A stretch of DNA of 64,000 nt from Lactarius indigo (lineage: Eukaryota > Basidiomycota > Agaricomycetes > Russulales > Russulaceae): the NCBI GenBank assembly GCA_025766275.1, contig JAFKAC010000116.1, forward strand, positions 62,001-126,000. Reading direction: 5' to 3'. Made by a program: the position numbers and the translations under genes. Shown here piece after piece: positions 36,117 to 47,416 of the stretch; the first letter of the stretch is position 1, and the number at the start of each line of letters is the position of its first letter. The notes beneath the pieces are model-generated. The model was given only the letters and a program-made list of their open reading frames with translations, was not told the DNA's origin and made no database searches.

Positions 36117-38074
36117 GGAGGAAAGATGGGCTTGTTGGCCAAAGGAATGGCAGTGGGCACGGCCGACTCACTAAGTGGTTGTCCGAGAAGGTCATGGCTG
36201 CCGAAAGCACGTGAGGTCAGGGCAAGGGCCTCGTAAGCAGCAATAGTGCCTGGGTTAATGCCAACGACGGGCTCGTCATGTATGATGCCGAGAAGGTATG
36301 AACCTTCCTCGTTGCGCAAGGCGTGGAAGCAGGGGCAGAGGTCATCGAACAGGGCCGCGTAGCGCACCCCACCCACAGTGACAATGACTTCCTCAGAATG
36401 GGCTTCGGTGGCCATCTGCCTCAGGCGAGCCATAGCAGTCGCAACCTGGTCGGAGGTAGAGTGGCGCAATTGGCCAACAGGGCCCAGGAACATGTCACAG
36501 ATGTGCTCCGCAACACTCTCTGGACGAAGTCCAGCGCCGGGTCCCCCATTGTTGTCCTGCACCATCCGCGGGGCGTCGGAAAGAGAGGCAGTGGCAGCGC
36601 CAGTCTGAACAACGTGGGAGTCAGCGCGGGTCTTGGAGAAGGCAGGGGCCATGGGGCCCTGCACAGAGGTGGGAGAGTAGGCCCTGGAGCGCTTGGCAGC
36701 GCGCTCCGCAGGCAATTCTCCGGCCTTCACGGTATCTGTGGCTCATGTAACGATGCGTGCCTTGGGTCGCGCGGGGGCGGCAGGTGCAGGGGGGGCAGGG
36801 GGTGGACTGGGTGCAGATGCGAGGGCCGCAAGCGCCTCATCGTCAAAGAGGTTGACGTCCGCAGGAGGGGAAGGATCAGGTGGGCCGTCGTCAACGCGCG
36901 CACTCGGTGGAGAGGGCGTCTCAGGCTCGGTGGGGCATTTCAGGATGCTGCGTGGGGCAGCTGGAGGGGCAGAAGCGGCACTGGTCACTTTGGGGACACA
37001 GCGTGGAGGCGGAAAGTCTCCCTGGACCGGGCACACGTGAGGGGAGCATGCGTTATGGCCGTGCTTCTTGCAGAGCAAGCAGGGGAAGCGACAGTCACAG
37101 ATGCCAGGTTGTTTGTGGGGGCCAGCACAGAGGAAGTCGTGGTCCTCAATGTGATGGGCGCTGCCACAACGGACACAGCAGTTCTTCCCATTCCACTTGC
37201 AGGCGGGGGCGTTGAGGATGTGTCCCATCTCAAAACACTGCCTGCACTGCTTGGGGCGCGGGGAATCACCGGCAAAGACGAATTTAACACCGTAGCTGAA
37301 CATAGAGATGCCAGCTTTGGTGGCCAACTTGGTGATGGACTTAGTGGGATCGATGTATGCGAAGACTACCGTGGAGGTCGCCGAGCGGATTCTGGTGACA
37401 TCCATCATCCAACGGGGGGGTTCGACGAGCGCAACACCCTTGAAGCATGGGTTGCAAGCAAGCTCCTCCGTGAGGTCGTCTTGGTCGTAGATGGTGCCAT
37501 CAGGGTCCGCAACAACGACATCCCGCAGTTGAGCCCAGCACCATCCCTCAGAGGGGACAAGGCGAGAGCTGGGGAAAGGTTGACAGAGGAACTTGGAGAA
37601 GGTCAGGACGTGTTCCATTGGAACCTTCCCCACAAGCGTGTAGACAAAGTTACCGGTCTTGGCAACTTCTACCGACCAGTTGCCTGAGAGCAGACGGATC
37701 GGATTTACAGTTTGACGTTCGATGGCCGTGCGCACCCCATGGACAATGTGACCGGGGTTGGTGGCACACAGCTTCTTCTCCACATCTTTGTCGTCCAGGC
37801 CGCCGTAGCAAACAACGACAACCTTGGTGACCAGGCGGGAGGAGGGTGAAGCAGTAGGTTTCAGATTGCCAGCTGGGGTGCGCCCTTGTGCAGCAGCGTG
37901 GGCCAAGGCCCGAGCAGTGGCAGTGGTCTGTTGTTGGACGTTTTTGGCCATTAGAACCGAGTACAAGGGTCCGCGTCTGCCAACACTAATGAACCCATTG
38001 TTCACAGTGACCGTATGTGACCCCGCGCCAGGAGCTGAAGCTGCCACAGCACGTGTGGGGACAGAGGGGGCCAC
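36089..38074 (-). pseudogene. LINE-1 ORF1, zinc-knuckle part
   Basis: Continuous frame from VTVNNGFISVGRRGPLYSVL through CRQCFEMGHILNAPACKW, CCVRCGSAHHIEDHDFLC and CDCRFPCLLCKKHGHNA to LFDDEALAALASAP, one TGA at 36743-36745, then a tail ending SPLEQ. The Cys/His repeats indicate a nucleic-acid-binding RNP protein. LINE-2 preserves the same protein in fragments and shows a sense codon where LINE-1 has the TGA. Confidence 0.8.
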
Positions 38075-38130
38075 TGTCGGAACCAGAGTGGGAAAGTCCT
38101 CGTGACCCAGTGGAGCGGGCGCAGCTGAGC

Positions 38131-41100
38131 TCAGCGCCGGTCCTCTTGCGAGACTGCCGATGACAAGGTGCCTTTGGTGGGGCGGAAAGTGATGGCGAAG
38201 CCTCCATCCGTACCCTGCGGAGCAGGCGCGGGAGTGGAGGTGGTCGACGGGGCTACTGGGGTCGGCACAGGCGCTGGGGACAAAGACCGCAGTGGTACCT
38301 TGGGGACCAGGAAAGGTGTCTCCTCCCTCTCAACAGGGAGGTCAGCCGGCTTGGCTGGAAGAGGGTGAGGCCCTGGGTGAGTGCGAAGATCCACCATACA
38401 GACAGTGTCCGCGAGGTGTTCAACATGCGCGGTGATTGGAGCCAAGAGTTCCTGGACAGCGGCAATTATGCACTGCTCCTGGTCCAATGGTCCGTCAGCC
38501 GCTCTGACCAGGCCACGAGGGGTGGAGGGATCGTCCTCCATGGCATTAGCGGGGTTGTGCATAGAGCTACGCACGTCCTGCAGAGTTGCCGCCTCCTCGT
38601 CAATCTGTAAAGGTGCCACCATCTCACACCGATCAGCACCGCCCACCAGATCATCGTGTGCACCTTCCACAGGGGGCGCAACAGGAGGTCCCAAGTAGAG
38701 GTCCTCAACCGAACTAGTGTAACCCGGGTCATAGGCTGGGGCTGTATCGTCGAGCACCCCAGCCACTACCGAGGCAGTGACAACACCAACCTCAGCGGGC
38801 CACGAGGAGTCGGCGAGTGCCATGGGCATGTCCGTCTCTTCCGGGACAAAAGCAGCCGGAGCCGCGATCGAGACCACAGAAGAGGAGTGAGCAACACCGT
38901 CAGATGAGCGCTTCGAGCCTGAGAGGGGGGCAGGGGAGCGACCACGCGCCACATCAACCGCTTGCTTCCCGGTCTTAGACTTGGGCTGCTTCTTTTTCTG
39001 TTTGAGGGCTGGCGATCGCCTGCTCCTCACGGTGGTCCGCATTGGCATTCAGCTTGGTGGTGTTCCAGAGCTTCTCTCTGTACCTCTCCGCCCGCCATGC
39101 CGTGTCTGCTTTGGCTTCGCCACCGACCTCTGGCCAAATGTGGGCGAGCTCTAGGTTGAGGTACTGGTCCCTCGTCCATTTCTGAGCCTCAGCCTCGACA
39201 GAAGGCCAGTGCTCCTCGAGAGCTTGGCCAACCCACGTTTGATATTGTGCAGCTATGTAGCCCTTAGTGAACTCGCGCTTTTCAGCAACGAGCGCTGCGG
39301 CATCATCGCCACACTTCTCAAGTACATAGTCCAGGGAGAGGGAACGGAGAGCCTCGGCCTTGGCCTTAGCAAGCTCCAAGTCCTTCCACAGGCGCCACTC
39401 GGTCTCCGCCTCCTTCATCGCTATGTGACGATAATCGTCACGTACCGAATCCAGAAATGCCTCCCGTTCAGCCGCTGCGGCAGTGGCATCGTATTCAGCC
39501 TTCCACCGTTCCTGCAGTTCGGTCATTACAGCAAGGGCCTGACGCGTCCGCACGGCTTGGTCCTTAAGACGGTCGCCGTCGACTTCCAGCCTGGCCAAGA
39601 GCATCCGCAGGGCGTCATCCACCTCACACCCAACCAGAGAAGTGAGGAGCTCATCGCGCCACTCCTCAAACTCCAGTTCCAGCTCAGTGCGGATCTGATT
39701 CTTATACTCGATCACCTCTATCTGCCGGATGTGAGTCCATTTGGCCTCCTCATCCATAACCTGGTTGCCAGTGGCCGTCAGCTCACTGGAAAACTGCGCA
39801 ACAAGCTCCTTGATGAGCCCCAGTTGTATCTCGGGTACCGGCATCACCTCATTGAAGTGGTAGGTGTCATCACAAGGGTCAAGGGAAAACGTACTCTGCT
39901 TAAAGAACGACGTGCTATCCAAGATCCTGGTAATCACGGAGGACAAAAGGATCATCACACCACAAAGCCAGGAGTTGGAGGACAGCGCACGCTCATCCTG
40001 TTGGTTCGGCGGCCCAATGCCCAATGTGAGTGCTGCACTAACCAGATCGAAAGCGTGGGTGAGGTTCTCTCCACGGTCCGCGAGGAGCCTGTGGGGGAGA
40101 GGAAGAAGGGGCTCGTGCCATACATAGCAGGTGTACCCGAGACGCTGAGCATTAAGCTCACGGCAATGGCAGTCAGCCCAAGCCATAAGCGTATTTGGGT
40201 CAGGAGCATCAGGGATCTGGGAGGGCCAGACCACAGCGATCTGGTGCAGCTTGTCAAGGACGGCACGCGCAGTGCGAGTCTCAGCCAGTTCCCAGTAAGC
40301 GGCCGGGGGTGGGGTGGGCGTGGACCCAGACGGAGCGACATAAGTGCTAGTCATATGTCCCGTGCCAGCAGCGTGGCCCATGTCAGGGACAATGGGGCCG
40401 GCCACTGGCGATGCCACCGCCATCGGCGCCAGAGGACCCTCAGGGAAGGTGGTCTGCGCAGCTGGGGTAGGTGTCGGGGTGGAGGACGAGGTGCTATCAC
40501 CATCACCAGCCGGGGCTGGGTCAGGTGCAGTGCTCGCCTCCCGAAATGTAATGGAGGGGCGACGACTGAGCGGGGGAACAATGGAGCCAGAGTGGCGCGT
40601 AACCCGCTGCAAGGCCTGTCCTGCAGCTGCCGCCTCTCAGGGCGTGATCAACTCCACGCTGTCACTGCTGATGGAAATGGGCGCCTCCTGTCACCCACAC
40701 ACATCAGAGGAAGCAGAAGAGGAAGCAGGGTCATCAGGGGCTGCACCGATCATCCCAGCCAGAGCCGGGTCGAAAGGGCGACCACCATTGGCCCGCCATG
40801 ACGAAATAGCCTCACGCGCCGAGGTAGTGTGGGTCGAGTACTTGTTGATAGTCTTCTCGAAGCCGGGTGAGACGTGTTGCAAAGGCGTGTTCAACCGCAG
40901 CCAAGAGCACATCAGAAGGGTGATGGCGAATAAGAAACTCCGTAACTATCATGCCAGGGACACGATGCATCCAGCAGGCGAGATCCCACACGGTGGGGTC
41001 GCCAACCCGGTTGATGGAGTAGTCACGTTGAAGGTGTTCCAGCGACTCAGGGGGGGCACGTCCGTTCTCGTCCATCCAAAGACAGTGGATTGTGCGTGCC

Positions 41101-41526
41101 TCCCGTTCAAAGGCAGTATCAGGAGTAGGCGTCAGGGAGGACTGTGGGTCGGATCACCACGGGGGGGGCGACCGGGGAGGAAGGGGATGGGTTAACGAGC
41201 TCATGGTCCTCAACAGTGGCAACAGAGTCGCCAGTGAGGGCAAGAGTGGGCATGGGGGTAGGCTCGGGGACCAAGGTATTCAGGTCCTCAGGCGTGTTGT
41301 TAGGCGGAGCCGGGGGACCGGCAGGGGTGAGAGGAACGACCGAAGTATTCAAGTCGTCCACTAGGAGTGGGGCGTTGGGGGTCGGTTGGTATGTCTTGGC
41401 AACGGCTGCCTCCATAGCCAGTTGGACGAGGGCGGTTTGTATTGGGGGGAGAGGCAGTGCCTCATGTAGCGTTGGGGAGGGGGACGGCTCCCGCAGAGCG
41501 GCGAAACGGTTCTGAGACGGCTCCAT
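38131..41526 (-). pseudogene. LINE-1 ORF1 upstream part, frameshifted
   Basis: Starts MEPSQNRFAALREPSPSP at 41526 and continues in successive frames (41526-41119, 41075-40812, ~40870-40690, 40612-38975, 39048-38131), so at least four frameshifts break it. The middle segment (40612-38975) is Glu/Arg-rich and coiled-coil prone (VEAEAQKWTRDQYLNLELAH, GGEAKADTAWRAERY). The next is Pro/Ser-rich with FVPEETDMPM. The length before the zinc knuckles (~1100 codons) is unusual for a LINE ORF1; it may be a fusion or two ORFs. Confidence 0.65.
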
Positions 41527-42277
41527 AGAGCTCTAGGCAGGTCGACGGTTGCGAGGACACCAGGCAGGTTCGTCGACGAGGAGTATATTCGCAAAAGTAT
41601 GTACAAGTACCAACACCCAAAGGAGAAGGTGGTGGTATGAGAAGAAGGAGGACCTGAAAGACTTGTGCTTCCATCTGTGAGCCTTAGCAGTGTCCCTGTA
41701 CAAGGCCTCATGCTTCGTGACCAGGTGTTTCCAAAGGTTACTATTGCCTGTCTTCAGACCATAGCAACGTGCCTTTTCTTCACTAAGACCCTCCTTCCTG
41801 GTGCCTTGTCAGAATCACGGCACAAATAATATTTTGATGACTTACAAACATGCATTGCACCATCTCATCTTCTCACCATCCTCATTATAAAACTTGTCAA
41901 AAAAGAGCTCCATATTGCTGACTGGAGGCCAAGCATCAGAGTCTAAGGTGGCAAGAGTGTTGAATTGTGGTGTGAGAAAGCCTTTTGAGGGATCAGAAGC
42001 TGGCTCATCCTGGGGACTGTCACTATCAATGTCAGGAAGCTCAAATTCTTCACCATTGCTGTCATGTGCGATGGGCTTGATTGCAGTAGGCTTGTGGACA
42101 TCAAAGTAAAAATCCTCAATGTTAGAATTATATCAAACTCACCAGTACACAAGTCCAAGCATACCGACCCTGGCGTGTCACTGGGGCAGCAGGAGTTGAA
42201 GAGTCTCGTGGGTCTGTGGGGACAACTTTGGCCTTCGTAGTGGTAGACTAAGTTGTGATTGCAAGCTATAACCCCAA

Positions 42278-42891
42278 GGGGGGGAGGTGGTGCAATGGGC
42301 AAATGCTCCCCCCCTCACCTTACATGGGACAGCTTTGGTGACGGACTCTGGGTTCGAATCCAAGCTGGTGCATTCCCTGTGGGCATGTGTTCACTTCTAT
42401 CACAGGGTTTTGGCCCCATTCAACAAAAAACCGCCCACCTTATCACCTTGTGGCATCATGTCACATCACACTCATTTACTCTCTGGGCTCTGTCACATTG
42501 TGCCACTGACATCCCATTATTCCCATTCACACCCCAATCACACCCCAGCTCCATTCTCCGATTCCATTTCCAACAATTCCACACCACTCCGATTCAAGCT
42601 CCGCCACTCATGGGAGGTTGGAAGGCGATGAGGCGTGAGAGGTCGGAATGAGGATTTGGATGACTTAACATACAGATGGACTGGGTGCCGCACTGGGGGA
42701 CCTCACATGTCCCCCACCTACCACATTTCCTATGGTACTCACGTTTCCTCTGGGAGGTGACATACCATATATTACGCAATCACTTAGGTGCACGGACTAT
42801 ACCTTGTGTTTCATAAATCTCCCCTAAAAAGGAGGACCAGTCTTGTACTGTTGTACTGTCCCAGAATATAAGCTGATTTAAAAAAAAAAAA
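42278..42891 (+). mobile_element. tRNA-type SINE (614 bp) in a hAT intron
   Basis: Flanked by the perfect 15-bp duplication AAGCTATAACCCCAA (42263-42277 and 42892-42906) and ending in an A run. The head contains a pol III box A-like TGGTGCAATGGGC (42288-42300) and a perfect box B GGTTCGAATCC (42351-42361). No protein is encoded. The 3' end, TCCCAGAATATAAGCTGATT then A run, resembles the LINE-1 end TCCCAGAATAAATATTGATC then A run, so the SINE may be copied by that LINE's enzyme. Confidence 0.9.
42351..42361 (+). promoter_or_regulatory. Internal pol III promoter box B of the SINE
   Basis: GGTTCGAATCC, matching the tRNA T-loop consensus, ~60 bp after the box A-like segment at 42288-42300. Confidence 0.85.
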
Positions 42892-43297
42892 AAGCTATAA
42901 CCCCAAAGTCAAACAATATCAAACTCACTGGCACATGGGAATGAGTACGCTGAACTTGAACCTGACCAGTCAAAGGACAAGAGGGCACGGCAGCAGGAGT
43001 TGGTGAGCCCTCCTGTGTGTCTGAGGGGACATTATTGACAACTTTGGCCTTCAGAGCCTTGGGAGCACATCAAGGGGGCATTGATGCAGATGTGGGAAAA
43101 AAAAAAACATTGAGTTGCTCCCACTATATGTAATTACACGAACAGATGTAAACAGACTTGTGTGCAGTCAAGTGGACCTTGCCAAAGGTCTCCAAGTCAT
43201 TGCATGGCGAACAATTACAATAATTCAAACAGCCAACACTAAGACGTGAGAGTAAACAAGTCGACAGTATGATGACAGACAGTGAAAACATGAGCTA

Positions 43298-45678
43298 TCA
43301 AAGTGACTTGTTTTGCTTCAGCAATGCCTGCCGTTCCACGAGGTCCCCACTTTTGCACTCCACTGCTGCTTCCCTGCATCTCTTGGAACCTGAACATATG
43401 GCCAACTTCTTGGTATGGGGGAGAACAAGCACCTTCTTTTTGGTGGGTTCAATGGCTGGCCAAGGAGTGTCTCCATTATTGATAGCTTTAGTGATGATGG
43501 AGATAATGACCCTGTGGTCACTGAGGGCTGACATGCGGTTATTGTACTCTTGGAGTCGCGCTTGGAACCCCTTTTTGTCTTGCAACAGCTTGTCGGCAGC
43601 GGACAGTTCTGAAGATGATGTGATCCCCTGAGCACCTTCATGAAGAGCTTGATGGATCACATCGTTTATATTGAGCCTGTAAGGATGAGGCGCCTCTGGC
43701 CATTTCCTATGACGAACAGCAAGTAGCTCCTTCAAAGTGCACAGGAGTTGAGTGAGAGGGGCATTGTCATGAAAGATGAGCCCATCAAGTTCTTCTTCAC
43801 CATGCATGAACATAATGTTCCCTGGTCCTCCAGAGCTTCTGAAGATTTTTGGATGAAAGACTGAGTTGACAAGACCAGATAGGTGATCCGTCTGTAGTTT
43901 GGCTTGGACATAGTGGGTAGCCATCCATAGCAAAACAAAAAACGCGGACTCAATGTCATGAATGAAAGTCTGGTTGATCTTGGGGTTCCCAATGAGGTCC
44001 ACCACCATAAACTGCCACATACCCTGCAAATCAATCTTCTTGTTAAGAAAGTGCCAGACAGGGGGGTCAAAATAACATACCATATGAGTGGATTGGCAAG
44101 CCCCTCCTGCAGACAGGTCATCTGGATCAACCATTTTACAAAGGTCCCAGTCAATGAGCATTCCACCTTGAAGTTAGAGCACTCCATCAATAGGATGTTG
44201 TTGGGGCTGATGTCGTGATGAAGGATCCTGCATTTATTGTAGGTGTCACAATGAGCTGGAAGCAGTCAGTCAACAGTCAAGGAAAGTAGAGAGGGCAGGA
44301 TACGCACCAATCAATGCTGTGAGAATGGCGCATACCATGTCCTTACTGCATTGGAAGGTTTCCAACTTTTTACCAATGTCATCAAGGATTAATTGGTGGT
44401 GGCGGTGAGGGGTGAATTTGTGTTTCAACAATGTCAGTGCCCAGGGTGCATTAGCAAATTGGCTAGTACACATAGAGTGGTAGATGTCCTCGCCAATGCC
44501 ACCAGAGGCCAAGCAGCAAGGGACATTGGGTATGCACGCACGGTTAAGAATCATGTAGAGCTCACCCTCCCTCTTTATTCCATCACAGGCAACCCTCCAG
44601 GAATCTTTGAAGAAGACAATGCAGTCCCTATGGATGTCATATGCAATTGAGGTGTGAGTTGTGTGGCCAGGAGGCATATAAAATCAGGCGACAGGTGGTT
44701 TGATGATGTACTTGCCCCACTCAGACTTGTGTCCTCAAAGAGGGACAGTGACGACGAGAAGCCCCTTGAGAAATGAGAAATTCGTTGCTAGCACAAGCAG
44801 CTTTCAGTGTCTCCACTTGTCTGGCAACGTGAACACTGACATCATGTCCTTGCACCGGTCTCTCTGCTTGGTCATAAAGAGTGAAGAAATCCAATAGTGC
44901 AGGATTGTGTTGATAATAGATAGGTGCGGTGATGATTGCACCACTTTGATCCCATCGAATGAGCCATGCGTAATCCTTGACCACGAGGACGCTGAAGACA
45001 TGTGTGCAGTACTGGCAGTCTAGTTGCAAAGCCATGTACATAGTAATTTGACCAGCTGTTGTGATCCCTTTGGGCTTTTGACTCATGATTTGAGTGGGAC
45101 TTGAAACGGCTGGCCCTTCATCTGTGAAATCGGTCAAGAAGGCATCTTCCTCCGCTCTGCATCTAAACTCAATGCAGAAGTCACTGAAAGAAGAATTGTT
45201 GTCAGTGAAGTTTTTGCTGGATTCATTGTAAACTGTACAGTCGGGCAAGAAGGAAACTGAGTGCTCAGCAAGGGCCTTGTCTGATGAGCGTGATGTGTTG
45301 CAAATATAGATTGTCTTGAGGTGTGGTTGAACAATATTGATCTAAGAGCTCATTTTCAGTACCTAAAGTGCTGTGGGAGGTCCAAATACTCACAAATGCC
45401 TGGTACATCAAGGTCTCAGACCGAGAGTTGGCTAGAGCATCAAACATGCCAGCCTCAAAGCTTGAAGCCCAAGATTGTGAACCCAAAAGAAAAGTGGAAA
45501 GAAACTCTTGAGGAGGCATAGGGCCAACAAAAAATGGGGCCATTTCCTGTGACATGACACATAAGATTTGATCTTGTGAGAGGTACCTTGCATTAAGATA
45601 TCCAGTCGTCGAGCTGCACGTGTGCACTGGGGTCACAAAAGGAACAGGCACTTTGTTGGAGTTTGGGAGGGTGACCAT
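43298..45678 (-). pseudogene. FunK1-type fungal kinase carried by the hAT element
   Basis: Minus strand from ATG 45678 (MVTLPNSNKVPVPFV); a still earlier exon is possible. Exon 1 (45394-45678) ends YQAF at a GTGAGT donor; exon 2 resumes at 45341 (INIVQPHLKTIYICNTSR) and includes ITMYMALQLDCQYCTHVFSV and YAWLIRWDQSGAII, hallmarks of the FunK1 N-lobe. Later come IVFFKDSWRVA, the HRD equivalent ILHHDISPNNILL, the DFG equivalent MLIDWDLCK, GMWQFMVVDLI (after a 57-bp intron) and HDIESAFFVLLWMA. A TGA at 44684-44686 and frameshifts near 44750 and 44180 break the chain. FunK1 kinases are a fungal-specific expanded family; substrates are unknown. Like the CK1-like gene it lies inside the hAT TIRs on the same strand. 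Confidence 0.8.
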
Positions 45679-45734
45679 CGTGAAGGGCTTGGTGTACACT
45701 GTACAAAGAGATAGATTACAAACAAGTTGAAACA

Positions 45735-45963
45735 ACTGAGACTTGAGTATGTGGTGCTCTGTGATTTTGCTTGGTCAGTTGAGAGGGATAGTGGTTTAGC
45801 CACCTGGCAAGCTGAATTGGAGCTGAGCAGAGCTGCTGAGTGGAGCTGGAACAGACCTATCCAAATGTGGATTCAAGTCTGTGCTCAGCTACATCCAGCT
45901 ATGTACAAGCCAGCTGCAGCTCTTGGCTGAAGCTGGGAAAAGCTGCAAGTTCCTGCAACACTA
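45735..45963 (-). promoter_or_regulatory. hAT right end with AGCTG-rich subterminal region
   Basis: About 160 bp densely repeating agctg/cagct words (agctgagcagagctgctgag, cagctgcagctc, agctgggaaaagctgc) up to the TIR at 45943-45963. It would also hold the 5' flank of the FunK1-like gene. Confidence 0.55.
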
Positions 45964-46836
45964 CTCAGGACAGAGGGGGCAGCCATTGGGATGAGCAGCA
46001 GGAAAGAGTCATGCCCTTGCTAAAGGGGCACAGTCAAGCCCATGCCAGTCCTCTTAGCAGGTTTCTGGCAATGGGGTGCCTTTGGTGGGGTGGAAGATGA
46101 TGTTAAGCCCCCCTCCTTTCCCTGCAGTGCAGGCTCAGGTGTGGGGGTGTCCACTGGGGCAAGTGGGGCCAATGCAGGCATTGGGGGACTATCTGCACAC
46201 ATCACCTCAGGGGATGGGATAAAGGGCTCCTTCAGTACAGCACAGAGGTCAGTGGGTTTCACTGGAAGAGGGTGTGGCCCTGGGCAAGTACGAAGGTCCA
46301 CCAAGCAGATGGTATCTGCCAAGTGTTCCATGCACACAGTGAGAGGGGCCAACAACTCATGGACAGCAGCAATAATGTGCACCTCCAAATCGAGTGGCCC
46401 ATCATCAACTGCTCTGTCCTGGCCTCGAGGGATGGAGGGGTTGTCCTCCATGGCATTTGCAGGATTGTGCATGGAGCTACCCATGGAGTGCAAAGCCACC
46501 ATACCCTCATTGATCTGCAAGGAACAGACCATTTCTGGTCAATCAGTCATGAGTGGAGCTGAGGGAGCCTCACCAGCAGGTGCCTTTGCAGGTACCAAGT
46601 AGAGGTCCTCCACTGAACTAGTATATCCAGGGTCATAGGCCTGGTCTATAACAGTGAGCACATAACAGTGAGCACCACAGCAGCCACAGAAGTGGTGACA
46701 ACACCTTCTTCCATGGGCTGAGCTGGCTCAGCAATCATCATTGGCATGTCAGTTTCCTCAGGAACAAATGTCACAGCCAGTGCTGCAGACAAATCAGAGG
46801 AGGTGGGGCAGGGCAAGCCATTGCTGGTACACTTAG
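45964..46836 (-). pseudogene. LINE-2 ORF1 fragment (FVPEETDMPM region)
   Basis: Minus-strand peptides FVPEETDMPM, SSMHNPANAMEDNPSIPRG, DLRTCPGPHPLPVKPTDL and KAPHCQKPAKRTG run parallel to LINE-1 38880-38100. It joins 27577 in frame when the hAT element is removed, and joins 47417 in frame when the LTR at 46837-47416 is removed. Confidence 0.88.
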
Positions 46837-47416
46837 TGTTATGATCTGACACTTCGGACCTCAGTCACAGTATGTCTCCACCCTGCCTTTCCCCTTCTGT
46901 ACTATACCTTGTTACCAAAGGAGCTACTATTACTAGTGGCGTTGTTTCTTTTGATCCGAACTCCTGCTTGCTCCATTTAGTCTCTTTGATATTGTGTGGA
47001 CTTGTGTTCATGTTGTTTGGAACCCTGTCCTATATAAACCTGTACCATAGACCGTAGGAAGCCAGACTTGGCTTCGTTTGCAATCTAGCAACCTTGCCTC
47101 TGTACTTTGGTGTGACTTCGCCTTATTCCCCTCTTCTTGTGCATCCCCTACCTCAGTCCCTAACCAGGACACTTCGAAGTCTTTGCAGTTGAACTATATC
47201 AATGCGTCACACCTGTTATACTCTGTGCACTAGCAAGATCAAGTGTAGAGAAGTGTCAGACACTTCGGACGAGGAGTCCTACATTACAGAGTAGTGCTGC
47301 ACCCTGTGCCACACTTTCACCACTTGTATTTCATAGCAATAAGACAATAGAAGTCTTCGCTTGATACTTGTGTGATTAGACACCTTTAGGACCCACGCCC
47401 CTGCTAGGGCGTAACA
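46837..47416 (+). mobile_element. Solo LTR, family E (580 bp)
   Basis: TGTTATGATCTGACAC...GGGCGTAACA with the perfect duplication CTTAG (46832-46836 and 47417-47421) inside LINE-2. A TATA-like ctatataaacc lies near 47031. Its end (CCCCTGCTAGGGCGTAACA) resembles that of family B, suggesting a related Ty3 lineage. Confidence 0.9.

Larger units (their letters stand above)
31754..41656 (-). mobile_element. Full-length LINE (LINE-1 copy, 9.9 kb)
   Basis: A non-LTR retrotransposon inserted in a hAT exon. Its 3' end has an 18-base A tail (T run 31754-31771 on plus) and the whole is flanked by the perfect 15-bp duplication AAAGACTTGTGCTTC. It has an unusually long ORF1 region (41526-36089) with multiple zinc knuckles, then ORF2 with AP-endonuclease, RT, RNase H and a terminal zinc motif, the order found in the fungal Tad-like group. 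Several stops and frameshifts make it inactive. It is the only complete copy and serves as reference for LINE-2 and for the fragment at 58205-58742. Confidence 0.93.
41657..43110 (-). pseudogene. hAT transposase, 5' part with BED zinc finger
   Basis: Minus-strand exons upstream of the LINE. About 43077-42945 gives KAKVVNNVPSDTQEGSPTPA. About 42239-42165 gives a similar KVVPTDPRDSSTPAAP segment. About 42121-41874 gives ELPDIDSDSPQDEP and EKMRWCNACL. About 41820-41657 gives KARCYGLKTGNSNLWKHLVTKH. Together the last two form a C2H2-type BED finger split by an intron, the DNA-binding module of hAT transposases. The coding sequence runs into the 15-bp LINE target duplication and resumes at 31753. 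Confidence 0.75.
27586..45963 (-). mobile_element. 18.4-kb hAT transposon carrying two kinase genes
   Basis: The ends are inverted: TAGTGTTGTGGGGCTTG at 27586 (plus) and TAGTGTTGCAGGAACTTG reading inward on minus from 45963, fitting the hAT pattern T/C-A-G-N-G. The 8-bp flanks TTCAGGAC (27578-27585) and CTCAGGAC (45964-45971) are a target duplication with one mismatch. Removing the element restores an uninterrupted LINE-2 frame of the same length as LINE-1. Inside, all on minus, are a FunK1-like kinase, the hAT transposase and a CK1-like kinase. A LINE and a SINE inserted later; without them the element is about 7.8 kb. Both ends are rich in GAGC/AGCTG motifs, possible subterminal binding sites. 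Confidence 0.85.

Noticed and set aside
42288..42361. tRNA gene
   Set aside because: Box A-like and box B are present but there is no foldable acceptor stem or anticodon arm that I can draw, and the sequence is the head of a SINE with A tail and TSD.
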